Assembly: GCF_032154225.1 (NCBI RefSeq)
Contig: NZ_JALDYF010000010.1
Location: 59,681 to 123,680, forward strand
Direction of reading: 5' to 3'
Length of the DNA: 64,000 nucleotides
DNA from: Psychrobacillus sp032154225
GTDB taxonomy: Bacteria > Bacillota > Bacilli > Bacillales_A > Planococcaceae
The position numbers were made by a program, and so were the translations under genes. This document shows positions 8,361 through 15,847 of this stretch, in pieces (position 1 is the first letter of the stretch; the number at the start of each line of letters is the position of its first letter). The notes beneath the pieces are model-generated. The model saw nothing but the letters and a program-made list of their open reading frames with translations, was not told the DNA's origin and made no database searches.

Positions 8361-9820
8361 CAACGATTCAAAAAAAGATTTGGATACTCGTTTCTGTTAT
8401 GTTGCTAATTATGGGGATTATTTGGACGATGCTTACGTATTATAATCAGAAAACACAAGAGCAATCGAATGAAATTTTGCAGCGTTATTTGCAGTTGAAT
8501 GAAGTAACAACAGCAAGTCAGCAACTAATTACTAATTTAAATAATTATTTACTCGTTCCAACGGATCATCATAAAAAACAAATAGAAAAGAGTATTGTTG
8601 CTATTGAAGCAGTGCAACAAGATGTAACGAAACTGCGAAATATGGAAAATTCATTTTCGGTTACTAATTATATTCATTTAATCGATAGTCTTATTGAAAC
8701 AACGAATCGTTCTATTATGTTTTCAGAAGAGCAAGAAGTAGAAGGATCAGCGAATGAATTTAATGAAGCGAACCGTATTTCAATGTACATATCTGAAATG
8801 ACTTTGACGATTTTAGACCGAGACTTGAAAACGTATAATCTATTTTATCGAGATATTATTAAACAGTCAGAAGAACTGAAAAAACTAGGAATCTGGTTAT
8901 TGCTTTTAATAACGGTCGTATTATTGTTAGCTACTTATTGGTTTTCTCTTAGTATTACTCGCCCAATTCATAAATTAACGAAGGCAGCTAACGAATTGTC
9001 TCAAGGGCGCTTTAGTCAACGAATTGAAGTAAAGTCTAATGATGAAATAGCTTTTTTAGCAAAAACATTTGATAAAATGCGTATAAATATTAATGATTTA
9101 ATAGTAGAAATTCAGCAAAAGGCTCAACTTGAGCATGAGCTTCAGCAAAGCAAGTTATTGTTAAAAGAGAGTCAATTGAGAGGTTTACAAAGTCAGATAA
9201 ATCCACATTTTTTATTTAATACATTGAATACATTATCAAAAAAAGCATATTTAGATGGTGCGGAGGAAACGAGCGATCTTCTAGTCAGCGTAGCAGGTTT
9301 GTTACGATATAATTTGAAACGCGTTGATCAGTCTGTGACATTGTTTGAAGAAGTAGTTGTGTTAAATCAGTATATGGAAATCCAAAGAGCACGTTTTACT
9401 GATCGCCTGCATTTTAATTCGGATATAGACGAATCTTGCTTACATATAAAAATTCCAGCATTAACTCTCCAACCGATCATTGAAAATGCCGTCATTCATG
9501 CTATTGAGCCGGAAGAAGAAGGGGGAACTATTTGGTTCCGTATTAAGAGTGATGGACCTTCGATAGTTATTGAACTTGAAGATAGTGGTAGAGGTATGTC
9601 GCAAGAGAAAATGGAGCAGTTATTAAAGGGACATGTTGTACCAAGAGAAGGACATTCAACAGGAATTGGTTTTCAAAATGTCGTGAAAAGATTGCAATTA
9701 TTTTATGGAACAGAGGATTTAGTGACGATTGATAGTGAAGAAGGTAGAGGTACAAAAGTGGTCATTCAAATTCCAAAAGTAAGGGAGAGGGAAAGCAATG
9801 ATGAAGCTTCTGATCGTTGA
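8357..9820 (+). CDS. Sensor histidine kinase, YesM/LytS type
   Basis: 487 aa. Transmembrane helices at ~8-28 and ~176-196 enclose an extracellular helical region. A HAMP domain (ITRPIHKLTKAANELSQGRF), a coiled coil and the His_kinase motif follow: SQINPHFLFNTLNTL, with phospho-acceptor His 284. The HATPase domain has N-box PIIENAVIHAIEPE and G-boxes DSGRGMS and GIGFQNV. It overlaps the sensor gene by 4 bases and the regulator gene by 23, so the three are translationally coupled. It should phosphorylate the YesN-type regulator in response to the sugar-bound sensor. Confidence 0.85.
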   Translation: MTTIQKKIWILVSVMLLIMGIIWTMLTYYNQKTQEQSNEILQRYLQLNEVTTASQQLITNLNNYLLVPTDHHKKQIEKSIVAIEAVQQDVTKLRNMENSFSVTNYIHLIDSLIETTNRSIMFSEEQEVEGSANEFNEANRISMYISEMTLTILDRDLKTYNLFYRDIIKQSEELKKLGIWLLLLITVVLLLATYWFSLSITRPIHKLTKAANELSQGRFSQRIEVKSNDEIAFLAKTFDKMRININDLIVEIQQKAQLEHELQQSKLLLKESQLRGLQSQINPHFLFNTLNTLSKKAYLDGAEETSDLLVSVAGLLRYNLKRVDQSVTLFEEVVVLNQYMEIQRARFTDRLHFNSDIDESCLHIKIPALTLQPIIENAVIHAIEPEEEGGTIWFRIKSDGPSIVIELEDSGRGMSQEKMEQLLKGHVVPREGHSTGIGFQNVVKRLQLFYGTEDLVTIDSEEGRGTKVVIQIPKVRERESNDEASDR

Positions 9821-11354
9821 TGATGAACCGATTGAGCGAGAAGGAATGCAAGCAATTTTACAAAAGGCATTTCCTGAACTTACTATTTACCAAGAGAAAA
9901 ATGGCAAGATGGCAATAGAGATTGCTGATAGGATAAAGCCAGATGTAATCTTAATGGATATTATGATGCCTGGTATGACAGGGCTTGAGGCAATAGAAAA
10001 GATTCAAGAAAAACATGCGACGATTAAATTTGTAATGGTGACGGCATTTGATATGTTCGATTATGCAAGACAAGCTATTAAACTCGGTGTGAAGGATTAT
10101 TTGCTGAAGCCAAGTAAGGCGAGTGAGATTGTTGAAACTGTTGGAAAGGTATTGGAGGAATGTAGGCAGGATCGTGAAACAGAGGTAGTAAGCCAAATGC
10201 AAGTTGAAAAGTGGCAGAAAATGTTGGTGTTGGCAGAAACAGATATCGTGACGCAATTATTATTTGATCATGTGCATGATGTGCATATAGATATGCTGGA
10301 GGAAATGTTAGATATTCGCTCTACTCATGAAAAATTTGTCATAGTAGTTTTATTGCCTGAAAGAGCGCAGCATTATTATATACAAATCAAAAAAAAGGTT
10401 CATGAAATCGGCAATGCTTGGGTAGGTGCATTATATGGCCGGCAGCTACCTATTGTAGTTTTTCGTGATCAAGAAAAGTCTTTTCGTTCGCAAGCAATCA
10501 CATTAGCGAAAGCAATTTTGTTGCTAGATAAAAAACAGCTAGGTGTAGACTGGTTTATAGGAATTGGGCAAGTTTATATGCTTCTAGATGAAATTCGTCA
10601 TTCATATCAAGAGGCACTTATTGCGACAATAGATGCAACACTTGCAGTTAAAAGTCGGTTTTATGCTGACGTCCCAGCCCTTAGTTTGGAAACAAATAGT
10701 CAGGTGATTAAACAACAACAAAAAGATTTCTTTGATCAAATTCATTTAGGAGATTGGGAATCAATTCGTTCAGGTGCATTGGATTTGATTCAACAGCACG
10801 AGAATGGAGGATATTCACTCATCTATACACAGCAGCGAGTACTTGAATTACTTTGGGTTGCGAATAGGGTGATGGACGAAATGGGAATAGAAGCGGATAC
10901 GCCATTTTTCTCGTTTCAAGCACAGGACTATCGTCAATTAAGAACGGAAATGCTTATCATACTAAAGCGGATGATTGCTATTTATGAGGAATATTTTGCT
11001 CGAATGGAAGACGATAAAATACAGCAAGTGAAACAATATATTCAAGAGCATTCACATAAAGATATTTCACTAGATATTCTTGCACAAAAGGTAAATTTGA
11101 GTCCGATTTATATTAGTAAAATGTTCAAGGAAAAGCTTGGTATTAACTATATTGATTTTTTAACGGAATGCCGAATTGAAAAAGCAAAGAGGCTGTTGAA
11201 TGATCCAGAGAGAAGTTTAAAGGAAATTACATTTGAGATTGGCTATCATGAGCCGAATTATTTTAGCAAAGTATTTAAGAAAATGTGCGGTGTATCTCCA
11301 AAGGAATATCGAAAAAAGTTATGGAGTAAAAAAGCTGAGGTGGAAAGTGGATGA
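9798..11354 (+). CDS. Response regulator, YesN type (receiver plus AraC DNA-binding domain)
   Basis: 518 aa. The N-terminal receiver domain (LLIVDDEP) has phospho-acceptor Asp 54 in VILMDIMMPG and a conserved Lys in LLKPSK. A long central region (~130-400) of unknown fold, common in YesN proteins, follows. The C-terminal AraC-type double helix-turn-helix (DISLDILAQKVNLSPIYISK, then EITFEIGYHEPNYFSKVFKK) ends the protein. It most likely activates the transporter promoter at ~3.3 kb, whose -35 box is poor. Two adjacent ATG codons (9798, 9801) make the start uncertain by one residue. Confidence 0.85.
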   Translation: MMKLLIVDDEPIEREGMQAILQKAFPELTIYQEKNGKMAIEIADRIKPDVILMDIMMPGMTGLEAIEKIQEKHATIKFVMVTAFDMFDYARQAIKLGVKDYLLKPSKASEIVETVGKVLEECRQDRETEVVSQMQVEKWQKMLVLAETDIVTQLLFDHVHDVHIDMLEEMLDIRSTHEKFVIVVLLPERAQHYYIQIKKKVHEIGNAWVGALYGRQLPIVVFRDQEKSFRSQAITLAKAILLLDKKQLGVDWFIGIGQVYMLLDEIRHSYQEALIATIDATLAVKSRFYADVPALSLETNSQVIKQQQKDFFDQIHLGDWESIRSGALDLIQQHENGGYSLIYTQQRVLELLWVANRVMDEMGIEADTPFFSFQAQDYRQLRTEMLIILKRMIAIYEEYFARMEDDKIQQVKQYIQEHSHKDISLDILAQKVNLSPIYISKMFKEKLGINYIDFLTECRIEKAKRLLNDPERSLKEITFEIGYHEPNYFSKVFKKMCGVSPKEYRKKLWSKKAEVESG

Positions 11355-12400
11355 AGCGGGAAGCTAAAGTAATATGGCTTTTAGTGATGGTGTTGCTGTT
11401 AGCTGCGTGTACAGGAACGCCAAAGCAAGTCCCAGAAAAACAAGTGCCACCTTTTAGTGAAAAAACGAAGCCGATTCGTATTGGATTTTCGATGGACACA
11501 TTGCTGGAAGAACGTTGGCTAAAAGATCGTGAGTTGTTTAAGAAGTCGGTCGAAGCGCTAGGTGCAGAAGTGGAGATTGTTGCAGCAAATGGTGACGATG
11601 CGCTTCAAATTTCACAAGCAGAGACGCTTATCCAAAGTGGCATAGACCTTTTAGTAATCGTTCCACATAATGCAGAAGCAACCGCTGCGATTGTACATAA
11701 GGCGCATTTAGCGGGTATTAAAGTAATCGCTTATGATAGGCTTGTTAAAAATGCGGATCTCGATTTGTATGTATCTTTTGATAATGAACAAGTGGGAGAA
11801 ATGCAGGCGAAAGCGATTACTGAGCTTGTGCCAAAGGGGAATTATGTGTTTATTGGTGGTGCAATTACGGATAATAATGCCCATTTATTGAAAAAAGGTG
11901 TATTTAATGTGCTTCGTCCGTACATTGAACGTGGTGATATTAATATTATTTATGACCAGTGGACAAAGGATTGGACTCCAGTAAATGCGCAAGCAAATAT
12001 GGAAGAAGCACTACGCACAACAAATATGCAGATCGATGCGGTCATTGCAGCAAATGATGCAACTGCAGGTGGGGTCATTCAAGCACTTGCAGCGAAGGGG
12101 CTAGCAGGGAAAATACCAGTTGCTGGACAAGATGCAGATTTGGCAGGTGTGCAGCGAATTGTGACTGGGACACAAACAATGACGGTGTATAAGCCGATTC
12201 AGACACTTTCACAAGAAATAGCAAAGTTAGCAGTTGCGATGGCAAAAGGGGAAGAAATAATTGCTGATCGGAAAGTAAATAACGGCAAGATCGAAGTTCC
12301 TTCGGTGTTACTAACTCCTATAGCTGTAAATGAGCATAACTTGGATAGTACTGTTATTTCAGATGGGTTTCATACTGTTGGAGATGTTTATGGGGAGTAG
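11351..12400 (+). CDS. xylF: Xylose-binding lipoprotein XylF-like
   Basis: 349 aa. A signal peptide ends at lipobox LAAC (Cys ~19). The mature part closely follows enterobacterial XylF along its length: DRELFKKSVEALGA, VIAYDRLVKNADLDLYVSFD, DNNAHLLKKGVFNVLRPY, AANDATAGGVIQALAAKG, GQDADLAGVQRIVTGTQTM. That makes D-xylose or a similar pentose the likely ligand of this locus. The start overlaps the regulator's stop (ATGA). It is the second lipoprotein binding protein at the locus and has no permease of its own, so it probably feeds mmsAB or the sensor. Confidence 0.85.
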   Translation: MKREAKVIWLLVMVLLLAACTGTPKQVPEKQVPPFSEKTKPIRIGFSMDTLLEERWLKDRELFKKSVEALGAEVEIVAANGDDALQISQAETLIQSGIDLLVIVPHNAEATAAIVHKAHLAGIKVIAYDRLVKNADLDLYVSFDNEQVGEMQAKAITELVPKGNYVFIGGAITDNNAHLLKKGVFNVLRPYIERGDINIIYDQWTKDWTPVNAQANMEEALRTTNMQIDAVIAANDATAGGVIQALAAKGLAGKIPVAGQDADLAGVQRIVTGTQTMTVYKPIQTLSQEIAKLAVAMAKGEEIIADRKVNNGKIEVPSVLLTPIAVNEHNLDSTVISDGFHTVGDVYGE

Positions 12401-12423
12401 AGCTTTGATTTAATCATCATCGA

Positions 12424-12452
12424 TTGACTCCATTTCCTAAAGATGTCATAAT
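12424..12452 (+). promoter_or_regulatory. SigA promoter of the MutS2-like gene leader
   Basis: TTGACT (12424-12429), 17 bases, CATAAT (12447-12452): a near-consensus housekeeping promoter. The predicted transcript begins near 12459, giving a leader of ~315 nt before the ATG at 12774. Confidence 0.75.
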
Positions 12453-12482
12453 AAAAACATTCCAATAAAAGGTGTGGTGGGT

Positions 12483-12506
12483 ATGTTAGAAGTAGGTATG
12501 AACTAA
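12483..12506 (+). CDS. Short upstream ORF (leader peptide, 7 aa)
   Basis: ATG 12483 to TAA 12504-12506 encodes MLEVGMN. It begins ~24 nt into the predicted transcript, just after a purine-rich GGTGTGGTGG element able to act as ribosome site. The coding bases 12492-12499 are also the 5' strand of the closing stem of the leader fold, so a ribosome paused on this ORF would open that stem. This is the standard layout of drug-inducible attenuators upstream of bacillary resistance genes; translation itself is not demonstrated. Confidence 0.5.
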   Translation: MLEVGMN

Positions 12507-12606
12507 TTTATTTTAGTTAAATAAGGTTTTTAATAACTAGGATTATCCTAGTCTATTTGATATGCCTTATTTCACAAAGCTAGAAAGCCTTGTGGATACC
12601 TACCTT
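12492..12606 (+). ncRNA. Structured leader RNA: contiguous four-way junction, attenuator sensor part
   Basis: Closing stem P1 pairs GTAGGTAT (12492-12499) with ATACCTAC (12596-12603). Inside it three arms abut with almost no free bases. P2 is AACTAA/TTAGTT (12501-12518). P3 is AAATAAGG/CCTTATTT (12519-12572), capped by ACTAGGA/TCCTAGT. P4 is CACAAAGC/GCCTTGTG (12573-12594, one mismatch). The 3' strand of P1 extends to CCTACCTT (12599-12606), which can instead pair perfectly with AAGGTAGG (12717-12724) inside the downstream terminator. The geometry indicates a switch; the ligand or trigger is unknown. It matches no riboswitch class I can recognise. Confidence 0.65.
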
Positions 12607-12662
12607 TAGACTGCCTCCTTTTCCATATATTCTATCGTCGATTACATTTATTTGTTGACGAT

Positions 12663-12746
12663 AAAAATGCCCGCAGGAGCTTTCTACTCATTTTTCGGTT
12701 TATGCCGTAAAAATGGAAGGTAGGATCGACCTTTGCGGGTATTTTT
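12663..12746 (+). terminator. Long intrinsic terminator (attenuator) before the MutS2-like gene
   Basis: The outer stem pairs 12663-12675 with 12734-12746 (13 bp, one G-U). The middle stem pairs 12682-12687 with 12720-12725, and the apical stem pairs CATTTTTCGG (12689) with CCGTAAAAATG (12705). The right arm ends in ATTTTT followed by GATTTTATTT. It sits between promoter and gene, only 27 bases before ATG 12774, so it can only serve as an attenuator. Confidence 0.75.
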
Positions 12747-12773
12747 GATTTTATTTAATAGGAGGACTACACC

Positions 12774-14678
12774 ATGAATACAATGACATATGAAAAATTA
12801 CAATATAACGAACTAAAAGAGATTGTGAAATCACACTGTGTTAGTAGTTTAGGGAAGGAATTACTTGATAAGCTTCAACCAAGTTCAAATAGTAAAGTTG
12901 TGAAAAATAGACTAAATGAGACAACTGAGGCGAGAAATCTGTTGAATGCCGAAAATCATCTTCCGCTAAAAGGAATTTCAAATATAAGTCACCAAATGGA
13001 TAAGCTTGAAAAAGGAATGATTCTCAGTCCTTCCGAGTTAGTCGCAATATCGGACTTTTTAAGAGGCTGTAGAATGATAAAAAAGTTTATGCTAGATAAA
13101 GAATTTATAGCACCAGTATTACATTCTTACGTTCATTCGATGATGGAATTCACAACCATAGAAGAAAGCATTAATTACTCGATTAGAGGAAATAGGGTGG
13201 ACTCTGAAGCAAGTAAAGAATTAAAACGTATCCGTAATCATATGGATAAGGCAGAAGATAAAATAGAAGAACGGTTGAATAAATTCTTGAAAAGCAGTGC
13301 TAATAAAGAATATATACAAGAATTTTTTATTAGTAAAAAAGATGACCGTTTTACGATTCCTATTAAAGCTTCTTATAAAAATCAAGTAGCTGGAACGATT
13401 GTGGAAGCCTCGTCTAAAGGGTCTACTGTATTTATAGAACCAGCAGCAATATCTAAGTTAAATGCGGAGTTGGCAGTTCTAAAAGCAGAAGAATCAATAG
13501 AAGAGTATCAAATTTTAGCAACTCTTTCAGGAAGTATTTTGGAGGAAGCTAGACAGATCAACATTAACATTGAGCTTATTGGGCAGTATGACATGATTTT
13601 CGCGAAAGCGAAGTATAGTAAAAGTATGGACGGGATAGAGCCGAAGTTGAATAATCATGGGTATATTAAGTTGAAGAACTGTAAGCATCCTCTTTTGACT
13701 GGAAATATTGTTCCGTTGGACTTTGAAATTGGGAAAGACTATCGTAGTTTAATCATCACAGGGCCTAATGCTGGTGGTAAAACAGTCGTGCTGAAAACGA
13801 TAGGCATACTAACGTTGGCCGTTATGTCAGGCTTTCATATTGCGGCTGGTGAAGGTACGGAAATTGCTGTTGTGGATCAATTATTTGTTGATATTGGAGA
13901 CAATCAAAGCATTGAAAATTCGCTGAGTACCTTTTCTTCACATATGAAAAATATATCGGAAATTATGAGTGCATCAACGAATAATACGCTTCTTCTGTTC
14001 GATGAAATCGGCAGTGGTACGGAGCCAAACGAAGGGGCTGCTCTCGCTATTGCAATTCTGGAAGAGTTTTATCAAATGGGATGTATAACAGTTGCGACAA
14101 CTCACTACGGTGAAATTAAACGCTACTCCGAAATTCATAGTGATTTCATGAATGCGGCTATGCAATTCGACAGTGAAGTATTAGAGCCAAAGTATAAATT
14201 GTTAATCGGTAAATCAGGAGACAGCAATGCTTTATGGATTTCTAGAAAAATGAATGTACGTGAGAAAGTGCTGCAAAAAGCACAGCATTATATAGACAAT
14301 AAAAATTATGATTTGGAACGTGTGAAAGAAAGTAAAATTAAGAAGCAAATACAGGTTACTGTTCAAGAAGAAGCATCGTATGATTTCGAAATCGGAGATA
14401 GGGTAAAATTACTGGAACAAAATGATTTTGGAATTGTGTACGGGAAAAGAGATAGTCTGAATAATGTTTTCGTATTTTATAAAAGTGAAGTAGTGAAAGT
14501 AAATGCAAAAAGAATTGAATTAGAAGGAAAAGCAATTGATTTATATCCAGATGGATACGATTTGAATTCATTATTTGTTAGCTATAGCGAACGAAAGTTT
14601 CAACATGATATGGAGAGAGGTTCAAAGAAAGCATTGAAGAAGGTTTCATTAGATATGAAAAAAAAGCTTACTGAATAA
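12774..14678 (+). CDS. MutS2-like ATPase lacking the Smr domain
   Basis: 634 aa, versus ~785 for canonical Bacillus MutS2. The N-terminal helical and lever region (1-300) includes the MutS2 motif GTIVEASSKGSTVFIEPAA. The ABC-type ATPase has Walker A GPNAGGKT at 330-337, signature region SLSTFSSHM, Walker B LLLFDEIGSGTEP (Asp 410) and the His switch ATTHYGEIK. After the ATPase the long coiled-coil clamp of MutS2 is nearly absent, a KOW-like segment (FEIGDRVKLLEQNDFGIVYG) is kept, and the C-terminal Smr nuclease domain is missing. Known MutS2 splits collided ribosomes or suppresses recombination; without Smr it could act on ribosomes through ATPase and KOW parts, which is inference. Ribosome site AGGAGG; controlled by the attenuator upstream. 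Confidence 0.8.
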   Translation: MNTMTYEKLQYNELKEIVKSHCVSSLGKELLDKLQPSSNSKVVKNRLNETTEARNLLNAENHLPLKGISNISHQMDKLEKGMILSPSELVAISDFLRGCRMIKKFMLDKEFIAPVLHSYVHSMMEFTTIEESINYSIRGNRVDSEASKELKRIRNHMDKAEDKIEERLNKFLKSSANKEYIQEFFISKKDDRFTIPIKASYKNQVAGTIVEASSKGSTVFIEPAAISKLNAELAVLKAEESIEEYQILATLSGSILEEARQININIELIGQYDMIFAKAKYSKSMDGIEPKLNNHGYIKLKNCKHPLLTGNIVPLDFEIGKDYRSLIITGPNAGGKTVVLKTIGILTLAVMSGFHIAAGEGTEIAVVDQLFVDIGDNQSIENSLSTFSSHMKNISEIMSASTNNTLLLFDEIGSGTEPNEGAALAIAILEEFYQMGCITVATTHYGEIKRYSEIHSDFMNAAMQFDSEVLEPKYKLLIGKSGDSNALWISRKMNVREKVLQKAQHYIDNKNYDLERVKESKIKKQIQVTVQEEASYDFEIGDRVKLLEQNDFGIVYGKRDSLNNVFVFYKSEVVKVNAKRIELEGKAIDLYPDGYDLNSLFVSYSERKFQHDMERGSKKALKKVSLDMKKKLTE

Positions 14679-14691
14679 TGTTTCTTAGTCG

Positions 14692-14720
14692 TTTAATTTT
14701 GCAAAAAAGTCTGGTATGAT
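14692..14720 (+). promoter_or_regulatory. Probable SigA promoter of the DUF1292 gene
   Basis: TTTAAT, 17 bases, TATGAT (14715-14720), about 60 bases before the gene. The -35 is poor and the -10 good. Confidence 0.45.
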
Positions 14721-14779
14721 GGATAATTCGTATATACGTTGAAAAAAATTGGATGAACATATATTAGGAGGAGATTGGA

Positions 14780-15061
14780 ATGGAAGAGAAAATTGAGATT
14801 GGCCAAACGTTTATGGTGTTAGATGAAAATGATCAAGAACAGGAAATGGAAGTAATTGGTCTATTAACTGTTGAAGAGGTCGACTACACTGCGGTTGGTT
14901 TTGTAGAAGATATCCAAGATGATGAGACAGATGAAGAAATCGATGTGTTCTTTTTCCGTATCGGAGATGGCGGAGAATTATCTATGATCGATAATGACGA
15001 GGAATTTGATAAAGTTTCATCGGCGTTTAGAGAAGCAGAAGAAGCAGCAGAAGCTGAATAA
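14780..15061 (+). CDS. DUF1292 family acidic protein (YrzB-like)
   Basis: 93 aa and strongly acidic. It has the DUF1292 core (IGQTFMVLDENDQEQEMEVIG, then VDYTAVGFVE and VFFFRIGDGGELSMI). Members are small cytosolic proteins of Firmicutes, often next to alaS/yrrK genes, with no assigned activity. Here it is monocistronic between its own promoter and a strong terminator, which differs from the usual yrzB neighbourhood and suggests a paralogue. Ribosome site AGGAGG eight bases from the ATG. Confidence 0.85.
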   Translation: MEEKIEIGQTFMVLDENDQEQEMEVIGLLTVEEVDYTAVGFVEDIQDDETDEEIDVFFFRIGDGGELSMIDNDEEFDKVSSAFREAEEAAEAE

Positions 15062-15076
15062 ATAAAATGTTTAAGA

Positions 15077-15124
15077 AAAGAGCTGTTTTACTTGAATGAT
15101 ATATTCAAGTAAAACAGCTCTTTT
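15077..15124. terminator. Strong bidirectional terminator between DUF1292 gene and kdpE
   Basis: A ~21-bp perfect stem (AAAGAGCTGTTTTACTTGAA and its complement) with a short loop and T runs on both strands. It ends the DUF1292 transcript on plus and the kdpDE transcript on minus. Confidence 0.9.
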
Positions 15125-15142
15125 TATGTTATTGATAATTAT

Positions 15143-15847
15143 TTATTTGTCTCCGCCGTAGCGAAGCATTCGGTATCCGACGCGTATATGTGTTTGTATA
15201 TACTTAGGGTTTGCTGGGTCTTCTTCTATTTTTTTTCGCAAAGTTACCATAAAGACACGTAGACTAGGGACGTCGGATTGAAGTGCATTTAGCCAGACTT
15301 CCTTCAATAAAAAGTTATGTGTTAGTACTTTTCCAACATGCTTAGACAGTACGACTAATAACTTATACTCAATAGGCGTCAAATGGACTTCCTCGCCATG
15401 AACAAACACTGTGTTTGCTAAATAATCAATTTTTAAATTACCGTTTACGAATACTGGTTGATCCTGATCGATATTGCGCTCGTTTATGTTTCTCCTTAAT
15501 GCTACTCTAATACGAGCTAGTAATTCATCTACGCTAAAGGGTTTCGTTACGTAATCATCCGCACCAGCATCGAGGGCGTTGATTTTATCATATTCTTCGT
15601 CTCTGGCACTCACAACTATAATGGGAGTTTGAGACCAACTACGGATTTTATGAATAACTTCAACACCGTCCATATCAGGTAGCCCTAGATCTAGAATAAT
15701 TACATCGGGTTTCATCGAAATCGTCCTTTGCAGTGCGTTTTGGCCATCTTGTACAGTCTCGTATTCATAATGCTGTGTATTTAATGTCATCTTTATCAAA
15801 TGACCAATAGCTACATCATCTTCTACCACAAGGATGCGTTTATTCAT
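15143..15847 (-). CDS. kdpE: Response regulator KdpE (OmpR family)
   Basis: 234 aa. The receiver has phospho-acceptor Asp 53 (VIILDLGLPDMDG) and Lys in VTKPFS. The C-terminal winged helix (LTPIEYKLLVVLSKHVGKVL, VSLR-type recognition helix PSLRVFMVTLRKKIEED) is typical of KdpE. It activates the divergently encoded kdp operon at low external K+ or osmotic stress. Its start overlaps the end of kdpD by 8 bases, so the pair is cotranscribed and coupled. Confidence 0.93.
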   Translation of the reverse strand: MNKRILVVEDDVAIGHLIKMTLNTQHYEYETVQDGQNALQRTISMKPDVIILDLGLPDMDGVEVIHKIRSWSQTPIIVVSARDEEYDKINALDAGADDYVTKPFSVDELLARIRVALRRNINERNIDQDQPVFVNGNLKIDYLANTVFVHGEEVHLTPIEYKLLVVLSKHVGKVLTHNFLLKEVWLNALQSDVPSLRVFMVTLRKKIEEDPANPKYIQTHIRVGYRMLRYGGDK

